Assembly (NCBI GenBank): GCA_963971575.1
Contig: OZ020624.1
Location: forward strand, 17,515,249 to 17,579,248
Direction of reading: 5' to 3'
Origin: Liopterus haemorrhoidalis
Taxonomy: Eukaryota > Arthropoda > Insecta > Coleoptera > Dytiscidae
Length of the DNA stretch: 64,000 bases
Positions within the stretch are counted from its first letter, which is position 1, and every line of letters begins with the position of its first letter. Of this stretch, positions 19,405-31,520 are shown piece by piece. The translations under genes and the position numbers were made by a program. The notes beneath the pieces are model-generated. The model saw only the letters and a program-made list of their open reading frames with translations, ran no database searches and was not told where the DNA came from.

Positions 19405-19961
19405 CTTTTTATTTAAAACAATATTTGTTTTATATATTTTGCTGTTAAGTTAATTATAAGGGAGTTATTTATATTTCAAATATATGGAGTTCGCGCGCTT
19501 GTCGTTAGGAAATTTCCACATTAAACAATATATTGTCCACTGCGATTAAAAGTTTTTTCAGCTCTAAATTCGCTTATTTTTCTCTTATTTCCACATATAA
19601 TGTATATTCTCTTCTTTCTCACCATCTCTCCTATGATTTGCACAAGTTTTTTGTCCTTACAGTAACTTTTGCACACGTATTCGTCAGTTTTTGAGTACAA
19701 AATATCACTTTTTCATTTTTATTACGTCTTTTATTAATATTATACGTCTTAAAATATTTTGAACGCGGTAATACCCTTTTTTTAGCGCATTCAACTTACC
19801 TATTTACGTCCTAAAAGCGTCATAAGTTGGTTTTTTGCGCCTTTTAGGTTAACTATTTTTGACCTCTTTTTTCTTAACCCTCTTAACTAACCCATTTCTC
19901 TTTTAAACGTCTTAGCTCCACATATATTTTGCTGTTAAGTGAATTATAAGGGAGTTGCTTA
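19405..19961. repeat. Satellite monomer at start of U2
   Basis: Begins at the join AATAGGC/CTTTTTATTTAAAAC between Gypsy-3 gag and satellite. Differs from 1-550 by only a base or so (for example TACGTCCTAAAAG). Confidence 0.85.
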
Positions 19962-20470
19962 GGGTACATTCGATTTGACGCCCCGACCGTTCCGAGCACG
20001 TTCTGTACACTCAAACGTGTTCGATTTGACGCTCGGAGTACACTCAATTGCATTCGTTTTGCGATCGAGCGAGCATTTAGAGTGCGCTCTATGTGTTCGA
20101 GGTTTCAATGCCGGGTTTACATTGGTAGAGTAAAAGAAGTAACTAGCGCAAGTAACTAGCAACTAGTTACTATCCCTGTGTAAACAGTTGACATTGTGGC
20201 TAGTAGAGTACTAGGTGCCAGTAGTTGGGCTAGGATAGCAGTTAGCTCGTCGACGTATTTACTAGCTACTGTCTTTTCCCCCACTACGCAAAATTGATTC
20301 ATTTCAAATTGGCGGCAAGCGATAACCTGTCATAACAAATAGAAAAAAACCCATATCAGGTAAGTTACAATTTATTTACATAAATTGCGTAACATTGATT
20401 TATTAATTGATGATTTTTGAAATCATCTGGGAAATAACTGCCTTTGATACACGAAAAAGATGTTGTAGAC

Positions 20471-20774
20471 CAGTGTTTCTCGACCAAAAACGCACCGTGG
20501 ACCAGAATAATATATAATTTTCTAACGCGGACTACTAATAATAATTGTTGGTTTATTTTTTGCATGAAAACAAATATATTTAATGTGCTACTATACACAT
20601 GTATTTTATTTGTAGAAAATCACAGAAAATAAACAAAATATAAACTATTTACATAAAAAATGTGCAAAATAAATTAAAAATAAAACTGCAAAAAACACAT
20701 AAAAACTTTCGCGGACCACTAAAAGTTTTCTGGGGACGACTGGTGGTCCGCGGACCACCTGTTTAGAAATACTG
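20471..20774. mobile_element. hAT MITE inside the transposase, U2
   Basis: 304 bp with TTGTAGAC at 20463-20470 and 20775-20782; one change inside (GGGGACGACTGG). Confidence 0.88.
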
Positions 20775-21095
20775 TTGTAGACTACAATAACTATTTCCTG
20801 TGGCTAGGAAATAAAGCGTTAATTCCAATTTTATTTTTGCTGGAATCGCATCCCTTATTAGTGTATCAGTTCGTTGTATTAATGGACTAACTAAATTTAA
20901 TAGCCTATTAAAATCATCTGGTGTCATTCTTAAACACAGTCTGTACTCTTTTTGATCTTCCACGGCTAATTCACGAAATAGAAGGACTGATGCGCCATGG
21001 GTAGTTCTTCTATCAATCCATTTTTTAACCCATTTTTGTTTAGGCTTAAATTCTGTACCGAATATTTCAATAAGACAATCAATTATTTCCTCCAC
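20775..21095 (-). pseudogene. Harbinger transposase N-terminal fragment, U2
   Basis: Same fragment as in U1, with RMTPDDFNRLL, where U1 has Ile in place of Phe. Broken at the same place by the hAT MITE; no DDE domain. Confidence 0.82.
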
Positions 21096-21916
21096 AAGAA
21101 ATGATGTAATTCAAAATACCACTTCTTTAATGGCATCACGCCGGCGACGATGTATATCCACATTCATAAACTATTTTTTGCAAAAAGATAATTTCACTGC
21201 AAAATCACAGCGAAGATGTCAAATGTGTTTTGACACTTACTATCCAGAAAATAAGATATGTATGTCAATTGCGTATGAACACCTACTATCCTGAAAATAA
21301 GATAGTAGAGTAGAGCGCGTAGTACTTGCGCTAGTTACTAGCTCTTTTACACTACCAATGTAAACCCGGCATAAGACCGAGCATATGGAGTATGACGTAA
21401 AAAAGTGGGGGAACGGCGGGAAAGAAATGAAAGTTTAAAATTAAATTATAAATAAAATAAAAATAATAGCCTTAGACAAATAACAATAGACAAATAATAT
21501 TGTTATTTGTCTATGGCTACAGAGTACGGCCATTTTATGTATTTGTGACGTTCTGCAAACAGCAAAAAAATTATTAAAATACACCGTTCATAAAATTAAA
21601 ATGGAAAAAATTCATTAAATCAATTCATTAATTATTATCTAATTTAAAATTAATATTATTTCTTCAACATTGAAACAAAAAAAAAAAAAATCAAGGAAAA
21701 ACCGACGTACAATATAATTTTGATTCATGACTGACTTGAACTAATCTGACAGTAAAAATGCCGCCTAAAATTGTAGGGTTAGATTTTATAAACATTACGT
21801 CACAACAACGGTCAATCCGTGTTCGAGTTGCTGCGCTCCGTTAGTGCTCTATTCATGACGTCACCATCAACTGTTCGCTCAGCGCTCGCTCTACCCTGTA
21901 CAACTCGAATGCACCC

Positions 21917-23722
21917 TTATATTTCAAATATTTGGAGTTCACCGGTTTAGCGTTAGGAAATTTCCACTGTAAACAATGTATTGTCCACTGCGATTAAAAG
22001 TTTTTTCAGCTCTAAATTCGCTTATTTTTCTCTTCTTTCCACTTATTATGTATATTCTCTTCTTTCTCACCATCTGTCCTATGATTTGCATCAGTTTTTT
22101 GTCTTTACAGTCACTTTTGCACACGTATTCGTCAGTTTTTGGGTACAAAGTATCACTTTTTCATTCTTATTACGCCTTTTATTAATATTTCACGTCTTAA
22201 AATATTTTGAACGCGGTAAAACCCTTTTTTTAGCACATTCAACTTACCTATTTACGTCTTAAAACCGTCATAAGTTGGTTTTTTGCGTGTTTTATGTTAA
22301 CTATTTTTGACCTCTTTTTTCTTAACTAACCTATTTTTATTTTAAACGTCTTAACTCCACATATATCTTGCGGTTAAGTGAATAATAAGGGAGTTATTTA
22401 TATTACAAATATTTGAAGTTTTCCCGCCATTACTCTACAAATATTACTCGAATCAAAAAAATGTATTTATGTTAAGAATTTGCCTTTTAAATTTAAACAA
22501 TATTTGTTTTATATATTTTGCTGTTTAGTGAATTATAAGGGAGTTAATTATTTTTCAAATATTTGGAGTTCGCGCGCTTGGCGTTAGGAAATTTCCACTG
22601 TAAACAATGCATTGTCCACAGCGGTTAAAAGTTTTTTCAGCTTTAAATTCACTTGTTGTTCCCTTATTTCCACTTATTATGTCTATTCTGTTCTTTCTCA
22701 CCGTCTGTCCTATGATTTGCACAAGTTTCTTGTCTTTACAGTCACCTTGCGCACTTATAATAACCAATTTCTCTTTAAAGCGTCTTAACTCCACATATAT
22801 GTTGTTGTTAAGTGAATAATAAGGGAATTATTTATATGACAAATATTTGAAGTTTTCCCGCCATAACTCTACAAATATTTATCGAATCAAAAACATGTAT
22901 ATATATTAATGATTTGGCTTTTAATTGTAAATAATACTGGTTTTACATGTTTTGCTGTTAAGTGAAATATAAGGGAGTTATTTTTATTTAAAATATTTGG
23001 AGTTCGCGCGCTTGGCGTTAGGAAATTTCCACTGTAAACAAAGTATTGTCCACAGCGGTTAAAAGTTTTTTCAGCTTTAAATTCACTTGTTGTTCCCTTA
23101 TTTCCACTTATTATGTCTATTCTGTTCTTTCTCACCGTCTGTCCTATGATTTGCACAAGTTTTTTGTCTTTACAGTCACTTCTGCGCACGTATTCGTGAA
23201 ATCTTGAGCACAAAGTATCAATTTTTGAGCACAAAGTATCACTATTTTATTCTTATTACGTCCTTTTATTAATATTTCACGTCTTAAATTATGTTGAACG
23301 CGGTAAAGAACGCGGTAAAACGCTTTTTTTAGCTCTTTCGTCTTAATTATTTACGTCTTAAAACCGTTATAAATTAGTTTTTTGCGTCTTTTAGGTTAAC
23401 TATTTTTGACATCTTTTTTTTAACCCTTTCAACTAACCTATTTCTCTTTTAAACTTTATGAATCCACATATGTTTTGCTGTTAAGTGAATAATAAGGGAA
23501 TTATTTACATTACAAACATTTGAAGTTTTCCCGCCATAACTCTACAAATATTTATCGAATCAAAAAAATGTATTTATGTTAGGGATTTACCCTTTAATTT
23601 TAAACAATATTTATTTTATTTATTTTGCTGTTATGTGAATTATAAGGGAGTTATTTATATTTCAAATATTTGAAGTTCGCGCGCTTGGCGTTAGGAAATT
23701 TCCACTGTAAACAATGTATTGT
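21917..23722. repeat. Satellite block with empty LTR-element site, U2
   Basis: Consecutive monomers with GGAGTTC landmarks at about 21934, 22566, 22999 and 23669. ACATGTATATATATTAATG at about 22894-22912 is the uninterrupted counterpart of the U1 LTR-element insertion site. A short GAACGCGGTAAA duplication is seen near 23297. Confidence 0.82.
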
Positions 23723-24022
23723 TAGGGTGACCATCCGTCCCGGTGTCCCGAAAAATGTTCTCGGGGCGCCCGATTGTCCCGGTTTTTGAGGTGAGGACTC
23801 TTTTTGCTCTTCACTTTGAATTTGGGGGAGGTGAGGACCTTTTTGTTTTTTTTTGCTCTTTTCTTTGAATTTGGGAGGTGAGGACCTTTTTTTTTGCTCT
23901 TCACTTTGAATTTGAGAGGTGAGGACCTTTTTTTTGCTCTTCACTTGGATCTGGGAGGAAACAAAGACCGTCTTTTTTTTCCCTGTGTCCCGGTTTCCCT
24001 TCACTGAAATCTGGTCACCCTA
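23723..24022. mobile_element. hAT MITE (TAGGGTGACCA), U2
   Basis: 300 bp, flanked by TGTATTGT. It has one more internal 40-bp repeat than the other units and lacks the first GGTTTTCCGGGATTGTCCC stretch. Confidence 0.88.
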
Positions 24023-24216
24023 TGTATTGTGTCTACTGCGATTCAAAGTTTTTTCAGCTCTAAATTCGCTTATTGTTCCCTTATTTCCACTTATTACGTC
24101 TATTCTCTTCTTTCTCACCATCTGTCCTATGATTTGTACAAGTTTTTTGTCTTTACAGTCACCTTCGCACACGTATTCGTCAGTTTTTGAGCACAAAGTA
24201 TCACTTTTTCATTCTC
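24023..24216. repeat. Satellite fragment fused to Gypsy-2, U2
   Basis: The monomer continues to TTTTTCATTCT, then breaks into Gypsy-2 near CACAG (about 24217). Relative to U1, the rest of the monomer, spacer, minisatellite 1, next monomer, 5' LTR and gag are missing (about 3.4 kb). Confidence 0.78.
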
Positions 24217-25197
24217 ACAGAGGTTAGCTTGGTGGATGCCGCGAAGAGCTACAAGAAGTGGATGAGAACCAGCGCCGGCGTGCCGCTGAGAGCCTTCATC
24301 GACACGGGTAGTGTCTACGACCTCATCACGGAGGAATGTGCACGGCGTTTGCAGTGTACGCTGTCTGCAAATGGGCAGCAATTGCATGGATTCGGCGGAG
24401 GGACGACTTGGACCTTAGGTAAGGTCGAGCTGTCCGTGATCATTGACGGCGCCGGCGTTAATATGCACCCGTTGGTGGTGACATGTGGTATGTCGGGAGC
24501 CGACATCCTGATAGGGCAGCCAACGCTCTCGTCAGGCGAGGTGGTCCTGCTCGTGCGGGACGGCACGGTGAGCCTGTCGCGCGAGGAGAACTTCCTCCAT
24601 AAGCTGGCGTTGGAGGATGATGACCTGGACGAGCCATGGCAGCAGAAGTTAGAAGTACGGCTCGTCGAGGATGCCTGGCTTCTACCCAACGACGACCAGA
24701 GCCCAGCAGTCACGGTGGATGGACTGCCTGAAGGTGCGTTCCTGCTAGTTAAGGAACGGACGGTCCGGCGGCACACCTCCGAACTTATCGTAAAGGGAGC
24801 ACTTTTGGGGCCAGGGAATATGAAGATGAGAATTTGGAATCAGAGTCTCAGGGGCGTTATCTGGCCCACCAAACACCCGCTGGCGCGCGGCTTTGTTATC
24901 TTTCCAGATAAAGACCCTGAACAGGTGAACTCGGTGAGTATCATTAATAATAAATTAAGCTTTGCAGATGTCAAGGTGGGTGATATCGCTGAAAGTGAAA
25001 GGAGTGAATTGGAAGCGCTCTTGTCACGGTTGCAAAATTGCTTCTCGAGTGGGGATGAAGACTTGGGGCTCACCCACTTGGGGGAAATGAGAATCCAGTT
25101 AACCACGCATAGCGCGTACACCGATATACCATCGCCCGTACAGGCTGTCACTCGCAGAGAGGGAAACGGTGAAACAAAAAGTGCAGACGCTACTTAA
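24217..25197 (+). pseudogene. Gypsy-2 protease region, U2
   Basis: An in-frame protease remnant starting at VSLVDAAKSYKKW, with active site AFIDTGSVYDLI. Gag is absent; the ORF reaches upstream into satellite only by chance. The RT leader is again in the next frame near 25114-25122, so this shift is shared with the other units. Confidence 0.82.
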
Positions 25198-26644
25198 CAG
25201 CAGGGCCATACGAGAGTCTGAATCGGAGTACGCAAGCCCCATCGTACTTGTCCCAAAAGCAAACGGCGGACGTCGGATGTGCGTTGACTATCGCGCACTA
25301 AATAAGGTAACAGTGAAAGATCGACATCCGATGCCACTGGTGAAGGATGAATTCACCAAGTTAGCGGGTAAGTGTTATTATAGTACACTTGATTTAGCCC
25401 AAGGTTATCACCAAGTCCCTATGCATGTGGACTCTGTACATAAAACTGCATTTATTACTCCGGATGGTCACTATGAGTGGTTACGAGTCCCCTTCGGGCT
25501 CGCTAATGCTCCAGCTCTCTTCCAGAAGGTAGTACAGCGAATGCTGAAGGGTATTCCCAGTGATCAGGTGCTGGCTTACATGGATGACCTGCTGATACCC
25601 TCCGAGAGCTTAGCTGGCGGACTCCGTCAGTTGGAGCAGGTGCTACAATCGGTGGCAAGAGCCGGATTGAAATTAAACTTAGCTAAATGCTCTTTCCTAC
25701 AAAACAAGGTAACATATCTGGGCCACGACATAAGCGGCGGCGGTATCCGACCTGGAGAGCGCAAAATCACGGCGGTAAGCGACTTTCCTGTACCCAAAAA
25801 TGTACATGGCGTAAGACAGTTCTTAGGCTTAACGAGTTATTTCAGGAAATTCATACCGAACTTTTCTGTTGTAGCTAAACCATTAACTGAACTGACCAAG
25901 AAGCAGACTACGTGGCAGTGGGGCGACAGCCAAGCCGAGACGTTCGCAAAGCTGAAGCAGCTGCTGGTGGAACGACCGGTGTTGGCACTGTACCATAGTC
26001 ATGCAGAGACGGAGGTACATACAGACGCCTGTCAAAGCGGCTTGGGTGGGATCCTACTGCAGAAACAAAACGACGGATCCTTGCGGCCGGTGCTCTACTT
26101 CAGCAGGGTAACCACACCAGCCGAACAGAAGTACCATAGCTTTGAGCTAGAGACGTTGGCGCTCGTGGAAACGGTGAAACGTTTCCGAGTATATCTGGTG
26201 GGTATACATTTTAAGGCTATCACCGACTGTACTTCTGTGCGAGCTACCATGCTTAAACGAGACCTGGTGCCCCGCATCGCTCGCTGGTGGATGACTCTAC
26301 AAGAGTACGACATGGAAGTAGAGCACAGGCCGGGAGCCAGGATGCAGCATGTTGGCGCGCTGAGCCGTAACCCCGTCTCAGTGAACCTGGTGCAGATCCA
26401 CGATGATGATTGGTTTCTGACAGTCCAACTGCAGGATGAGAAGGCGCACTCGATTGTAGAGGCGCTGCAGGCAGGTACAGCTGATAAAGGTATTGTTAAC
26501 GACTTTAAATTACAGGACGGGCGGTTGTACCGCAAGACGCTGCTGGGTGATCGACTGTACCATATGTCCCGGCGATGGCAAGATTCAGTCTACTACGAAA
26601 ACATCATGATGATGTTGGTCACCCCGGCGTTGAACGTTGCCTAA
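25169..26644 (+). pseudogene. Gypsy-2 RT and RNase H, U2
   Basis: RT with TLDLAQGYHQVPM and YMDD at 137-140 of the frame beginning at GTG 25169, and RNase H TDACQSG (Asp about 286) with the downstream FELETLALVE and ITDCTS segments in frame: the best-preserved RNase H with that of U4. A 5-bp insertion near 26560 (CTGTACCATATGTCC against CTGTATGTCC) then shifts the frame; the ORF ends at 26644 within the integrase zinc-finger region. Confidence 0.88.
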
Positions 26645-27744
26645 AATTAATAAAGGAAACTTACAGGTTTCCCAGAATGCGGCGTCTCACAAAGAAATAC
26701 GTTCAAGCGTGCATGAACTGCGCGTTCAGCAAAGGGAGTTATGGCAGAGCGGAGGGCCTGCTACACCCCATTGAGAAGAAGGCAATCCCCTTCGACACGG
26801 TGCACGTCGATCATCTGGGACCTTTTGCACGAAGTGTACGCGGGTACTCTTATGTTCTCCTGGTGGTAGACGCGTTCACAAAATACACCCTCGCAAGAGC
26901 AACGCGTACTCTGAAGTCTACAGAGGCGATTACTATACTTAAAGAGATTTTCAGCGAGTTCGGATATCCGAAGCTCGTGATTTCCGACAGAGGGTTGGCG
27001 TTTACCAGTAAAGTATTTACTGAGTTCTTAGCCAAGCATGGCGTGCGGCACGTATGTAATGCCATTGCGACCCCGAGGGCGAACGGACAAGTCGAAAGAC
27101 AGAACCGTACTATCGTGGAAGCGATCGGCGCAATGACTGCTGATGAGTCCCGGTGGGACGAGACACTGCCCGACATTGTTTGGGGTATGAATAACTGTGT
27201 AAACAAGAGTACGGGGTACTCGCCTGTTGAGCTGATGATTACACGTAAGAGTGGTGCCATCGCGGAACTCTCTGACGGTGTCCAGAGCGCAAGTGCCCCG
27301 GCGGAGGCTGAGTTCCATGAACCGCGGCGAAAGGTTACACGGCGTCGCCGGCGAGCGGCCGAGAAGCTGAATAAAGTCAGCGAAACTATAAGAGCTTGTT
27401 TTAATAAAAGACGAAAAACGGCGACTTGCTACAGACCCGGTGACTTGGTCTTGTGGCGTAATGCAAGTACATGCCACGGCGACAAGGGCGTGAACAGGAA
27501 ACTGTTGAACAAATTCAATGGTCCCTATAAAGTAGCGGCGATACTGGGGAACGACCGATACAAAATACCCTCCGTCAAGGGCGTCAGGGGATATAAAAAT
27601 TTCACCGCGACGGTAGCTGCTGATTCACTACGGCGATATCACAGCACCATGGCAGAGCATGAGCTCAGTGCCGACCAGTATGATCAACACACGGGTATCC
27701 AGAAGACTGATCGGCAGGACTTGATCGACCTCCTGGAGGGGTAA
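26575..27744 (+). pseudogene. Gypsy-2 integrase, complete catalytic core, U2
   Basis: The only integrase in the window with all hallmarks. HHCC zinc finger: His 11 and 16, Cys 46 and 49. Catalytic triad Asp79 (HVDHLG), Asp138 (ISDRGLAF) and Glu174 (GQVERQNRT), with 35 residues between the last two. C-terminal KFNGPYKV, a GPY/F motif, at 313-320. The ATG used by the frame is internal; the natural integrase would be released from the polyprotein upstream. Labelled pseudogene because the polyprotein is shifted upstream and gag is absent, but this segment itself is open to its stop. Confidence 0.88.
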
Positions 27745-27745
27745 G

Positions 27746-28057
27746 GTTTAGGTAAGAATTAATGGGGCCATTAATTGTTGCAGGACGGCCGAGTGTTACG
27801 GAGTTTTTCGAAGAGGGCGCGCTGAGCAATGGCGTGGCGGCAGCACCATACAGGCGGTCGGTATTTTGTCCCGCGCTTGTATCGGCGTGGGAAGAAGCCA
27901 GGAGGTCACATGACCGGACCATTCTATCTGCGGCGTTGGAACGGAAACTCTCGGCGTGCTCGCTTATATTTTGGTGTTTTTAGTATTATACATTTTTCAT
28001 GTTTGATTAAATAAATGATATGTTAGATTGAACGCTTGTTATTTTATCGTCCTAACA
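27746..28057 (+). repeat. 3' LTR of Gypsy-2, U2
   Basis: Follows the polypurine tract GGAGGGGTAAGG; ends CCTAACA then ATAT. Mixed signature: it has GAACGG-like and GCTGAGC bases of the U1 5' LTR type as well as 3'-LTR bases such as TGGAACGG. Confidence 0.83.
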
Positions 28058-28234
28058 ATATATTTTGCTGTTAATTGATTAATAAGGGAATTATTTATAT
28101 TACAAATATTGGAAATTTTCCCGCCATAACTCTACAAATATTTATCGAATCAAAAAAATGTATTTATGTTAGCGATTTGCCTTTTAATTTTAAACATTAT
28201 TTGTTTTATATATTTTGCTGTTAACTGAATTATA
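28058..28234. repeat. Satellite fragment, U2
   Basis: Counterpart of 14209-14387, ending TTAACTGAATTATATGG. Confidence 0.75.
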
Positions 28235-28697
28235 TGGTCAGTTAAAAATTTTTCCAGCTAAACATATGGTCAGGTAACCATTTGGTCAGCTAACTATATG
28301 GTCAGTTATCCATTTGGTCTGCCAACGACATGGTCAGGTAACCAATTGGTCAGATAAACATATGGTCAGGTAACCATTTGGTCAGCTAACCATATGTTCA
28401 TCTAACCATATGATCAGGTAACATTTTGGTCAGCTAACTATATGGTCGGTTATCTATTTGGTCTGTTAACCACATGGTCAATTAACAATTTGGCCAGCTA
28501 AACATACGGTTAGGTAACCACTTGATCAGCTAACCATATGGTCAGTTAACCATTTCGTCAGCTAACCATATGGTCAGTTAACAATTTGGTCAGCTAACCA
28601 TATGGTTAGGTAACCAATTGATCAGTTAACTATATGATCAGTTAACCATTTCGTCAGCTAACCATATGGTCAGTTAACAATTTTTCCGGCTAACCAT
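28235..28697. repeat. Minisatellite 2, left part, U2
   Basis: 16-bp word array as in U1 but a few words shorter, split here by a LINE fragment at TAACCAT. Confidence 0.88.
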
Positions 28698-29451
28698 AAT
28701 AATAATAATAATAATATTTATTAGTTCTGTAAGAATGATACATTCATAGACACGTCAATATAAAATGCAGAACAATGAAGTATGAAATAATACAGAGAAA
28801 TATAAAATATACAAAAAAATTAATAAATAATAATAATAATAATGAACAAAAACTAATTAATTAGAGACATTTTTCTATTTTGTTACACAATATTATTATC
28901 CAATAGATATTCCTCAATGGTATAATATGCCTTTTCTAGGAGAATAGATTTGGCAGCAAATTTAAATCTCGTAAGATCCATCACTTTAATTCTATCCGGT
29001 AGTCGATTAAAAAATTTAGGTCCCCAGTATCTAGGGGAGTTTTTACAAACTTCCAATCTGATCCTGGGTATTTCCAAATGGTTACCAAATCTAGTCACTC
29101 TTTCAAGGTTCTTGTTTACGTAATCAAAAGTTTGAAACTCAGATTTAACATATATCAGACAATATAAAATAAACATAGCAGGTAAAGTTAAAATTGAATG
29201 CTTAATAAAGTACTGTTTACAGGAGGTATTCTTTCTGAGCTTACATATGATGCGTAAAGCTTTTTTTTGAGTTCTGAATACTTTTATAGCATCTGTTGAT
29301 GCGCCCCACAATAGAATGCCATATGCCAAATGGCTGTTGACGAGAGCGTGATAGGCTATAATAGCAGTTTCAAATGGCACTACCGGTGTTATTTTACGTA
29401 AAGCGTATAATGACCTCGAGATCTTACTAGTGATACTCATACAGTGACATA
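28698..29451 (-). mobile_element. 5'-truncated jockey-like LINE, U2 only
   Basis: Inserted in a CCATATGG word of the minisatellite. The + strand left end is (AAT)n, which on the element strand is a 3' tail of ATT repeats, typical of several LINE clades. Coding end lies at 28883-29440. A short CAT/ACAT duplication is possible at the edges. Confidence 0.78.
28883..29440 (-). pseudogene. LINE ORF2 C-terminal domain, U2
   Basis: 185 codons open: SLYALRKITPVVPFETAIIA, YHALVNSHLAYGILLWG, VFRTQKKALRIICK, LTLPAMFILYCLIYVK. These are the post-RT domain motifs of jockey/CR1-like LINE proteins. RT itself is missing through 5' truncation. Unrelated to the other LINE family in this window. Confidence 0.8.
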
Positions 29452-29654
29452 CATATGGTCAGGTAACCATTTTGTCAGATGACCATATCAGGTCAATTTT
29501 TTAAGGTAATCATGTAAGTCTTGTAACCATTTGGTCAGCTTAACCTGTACTTGCTCAGCAAACCATTTGGTCTGCCAACGACATGGTCAAGTAACCATTT
29601 GGTCAGTTAAACATATGGTCAGGTAGCCATTTGGTCAGCTAACCATATGGTTAG
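29452..29654. repeat. Minisatellite 2, right part, U2
   Basis: Resumes ACATATGGTCAGGTAACC and ends at ATATGGTTAGG, against the LINE. Confidence 0.88.
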
Positions 29655-31346
29655 GAATTTTTTATCTTCTCACTTCTTTCTTGTCCTTGGATATCTCGCA
29701 TTCTATCAGTTATTGCCAGTGTCACATCTTGTCCTTCCGACCTCTTTCTTGCTATTTCCTTAGCTAGTAACCATTATGCTCAAATCGTTTCCTTCTTTTT
29801 GCTTCCCATTTGGATTGTATCTTTCCATGTATCCCTTTCCTCTCTATTTCTTTCCAGCACTGATAGAGCAAGTTTTTTTTTGGGTGTTTTATTATCCGCT
29901 CTTCGAATTTAATAGCTCTTTTGGTAGCTTCTATCCTAATGTTGTCCAATTTCAATTATTCTAATAAAATATATTCTGGTGTGCATTTGTCGCGGCCCAA
30001 CATCCATTTAATGTATTTATTCTGCACCACCTCTAATTTTTTCTGGTCTTCCCATCCCCATATTTCAGAGCCATACGTCATTATGCTCTTGACAATGGAG
30101 TTGAACATAAGAATCCTTATTTTGATGTCTCCTTTAAATTTTCTCTCACCTATTCCCCACACTTGTAGCAGGGCTAACATTGCTTTCCTTGAGAGAGTCC
30201 GAATATGTTCTTCTGGGCCCCCGCTATCTGTTCTATCTCTTCGTCTCCCCAATTCCATTTGTTTTGTGTCTGTCTGCCTCCTCCTCTTTTGAACAGCATT
30301 CTTTTTGACTTATCTGCGTTTAGCTTTAGCTTTTCCTTTTGTAGGAATTTCTCAAAACATTTAAGGAGGTTCCTCATTTCCTCTTCGGTTTTAGCTACAA
30401 TAGCAATATCGTCCGCTTAGGACAGAGAGATAAATTTTGTGTGTCCTACTACCAGTCCTCCTGTTTGTTCTCTTTGTAACGCTTCTAAATCTGACATGTA
30501 TATGGAGAACAGAGTTGGGCTTAACGGGCATCCTTGCCTTAAACCTTGTTCTGTCTAAAATTCTTCACTATATATTTCTCCATTTTTTATTTGGTTCCTT
30601 GTTTCTTTGTAAATGTCTTGTATCCGGTTTCTTATTATGACGTTTAGTCCCTTTTTATCTAACGTTTTGTAAAGCCTTTCCGATCTACTGTGTCAAAGGC
30701 TGCTTTTAAATCGGCGAAAAACACATATAGTTTGCCTCTTTCCTTTGCCAGCTCTCTACCTACTACATAATTCAGGATATATACATTGTCAATTGTCCCT
30801 CTCCCTTTCCTGAACCCTGCTTAATTGTCTGTTCTTCTACCTCTTCTTCCAACTTTTGTTCTAAAACCATTGCATATATTTTGTACAAGGTGTCCAGAAG
30901 AGTAATGCCTCTGTAATTCTTGCATTCATTTTTCATCCCTGATTTGTATATGGGTTCTATAATCCTTTTCCTCCAACTATCAGGAAAACTTTCCCCTCTC
31001 CATACCTTATTTATAATTTCTGTTATTTTTTTCTTTACATTTTCCGTACTGTACAGCCATTCTTCGTTTCCTATCCCATCTTCTCCAGCTGCTTTTTTCT
31101 TTTTCAGTTTCTCTATTTGTGCTTGTATTTGCTCTTCCGTTATATCATCTTGGTGGCTACCTCCATCATTTTTCGATACTTCTAGACAGTGCCGGACCAA
31201 GGCAATCTTGCACCCCGGGCGAACCTCTGGTTTTGGCGCCCTAAAATTTTTCAAGATTCTAAAATTGGTTGACATAATAAAAATAATAAAAAATAAAATA
31301 ATTAATAAATCAATTTTTATTCACAAAAGTATTAAAAAACAGGGTA

Positions 31347-31520
31347 GCTAAAAGGAGACGAAGAGGAAGACCTAGGAAGGAATGGAATGATGAAATAAGA
31401 AGAGCGGTAGAGAGAAGAGGTACCCCTTGGTGTGAAGCAAGAAGTAGGACTCAAAATAGGAAGGAATGGAAAATACTGTGGAGACGATCCCCCGTGAAAG
31501 AAGAAGACAAATACAAATAA
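31347..31520 (+). pseudogene. LINE C-terminal tail captured inside the hAT element, U2
   Basis: 58 codons ending in TAA: KRRRGRPRKEWNDEIRR, RRGTPWCEARSRTQ, RKEWKILWRRS. The RGRPRK..W..D(E)I pattern with a terminal WRR is characteristic of insect LINE ORF2 carboxyl ends. It lies inside the hAT boundaries and is not from the LINE the hAT interrupts, which is on the opposite strand. Confidence 0.65.

Larger units (their letters stand above)
20109..21371 (-). mobile_element. Inner Harbinger-like element, U2
   Basis: Same 1263-bp nest as 698-1960 with TGCCGGGTTTACATTGG ends; one right-end base differs (TTTTACACTACC). Confidence 0.82.
19962..21916. mobile_element. Outer Harbinger-type element, U2
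   Basis: TTA at 19959-19961 and 21917-21919 flanks the same inverted ends as the U1 copy. Distinguished by a 6-bp deletion (GACAAATAACAATAG) near 21477 and a few substitutions. Confidence 0.8.
24217..28057 (+). mobile_element. Gypsy-2, 5'-truncated but with full integrase, U2
   Basis: Starts just upstream of protease and ends at the 3' LTR with ATAT target copy after it. Carries protease, RT, RNase H and a complete integrase with intact DD35E. Missing: 5' LTR and gag. Confidence 0.9.
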
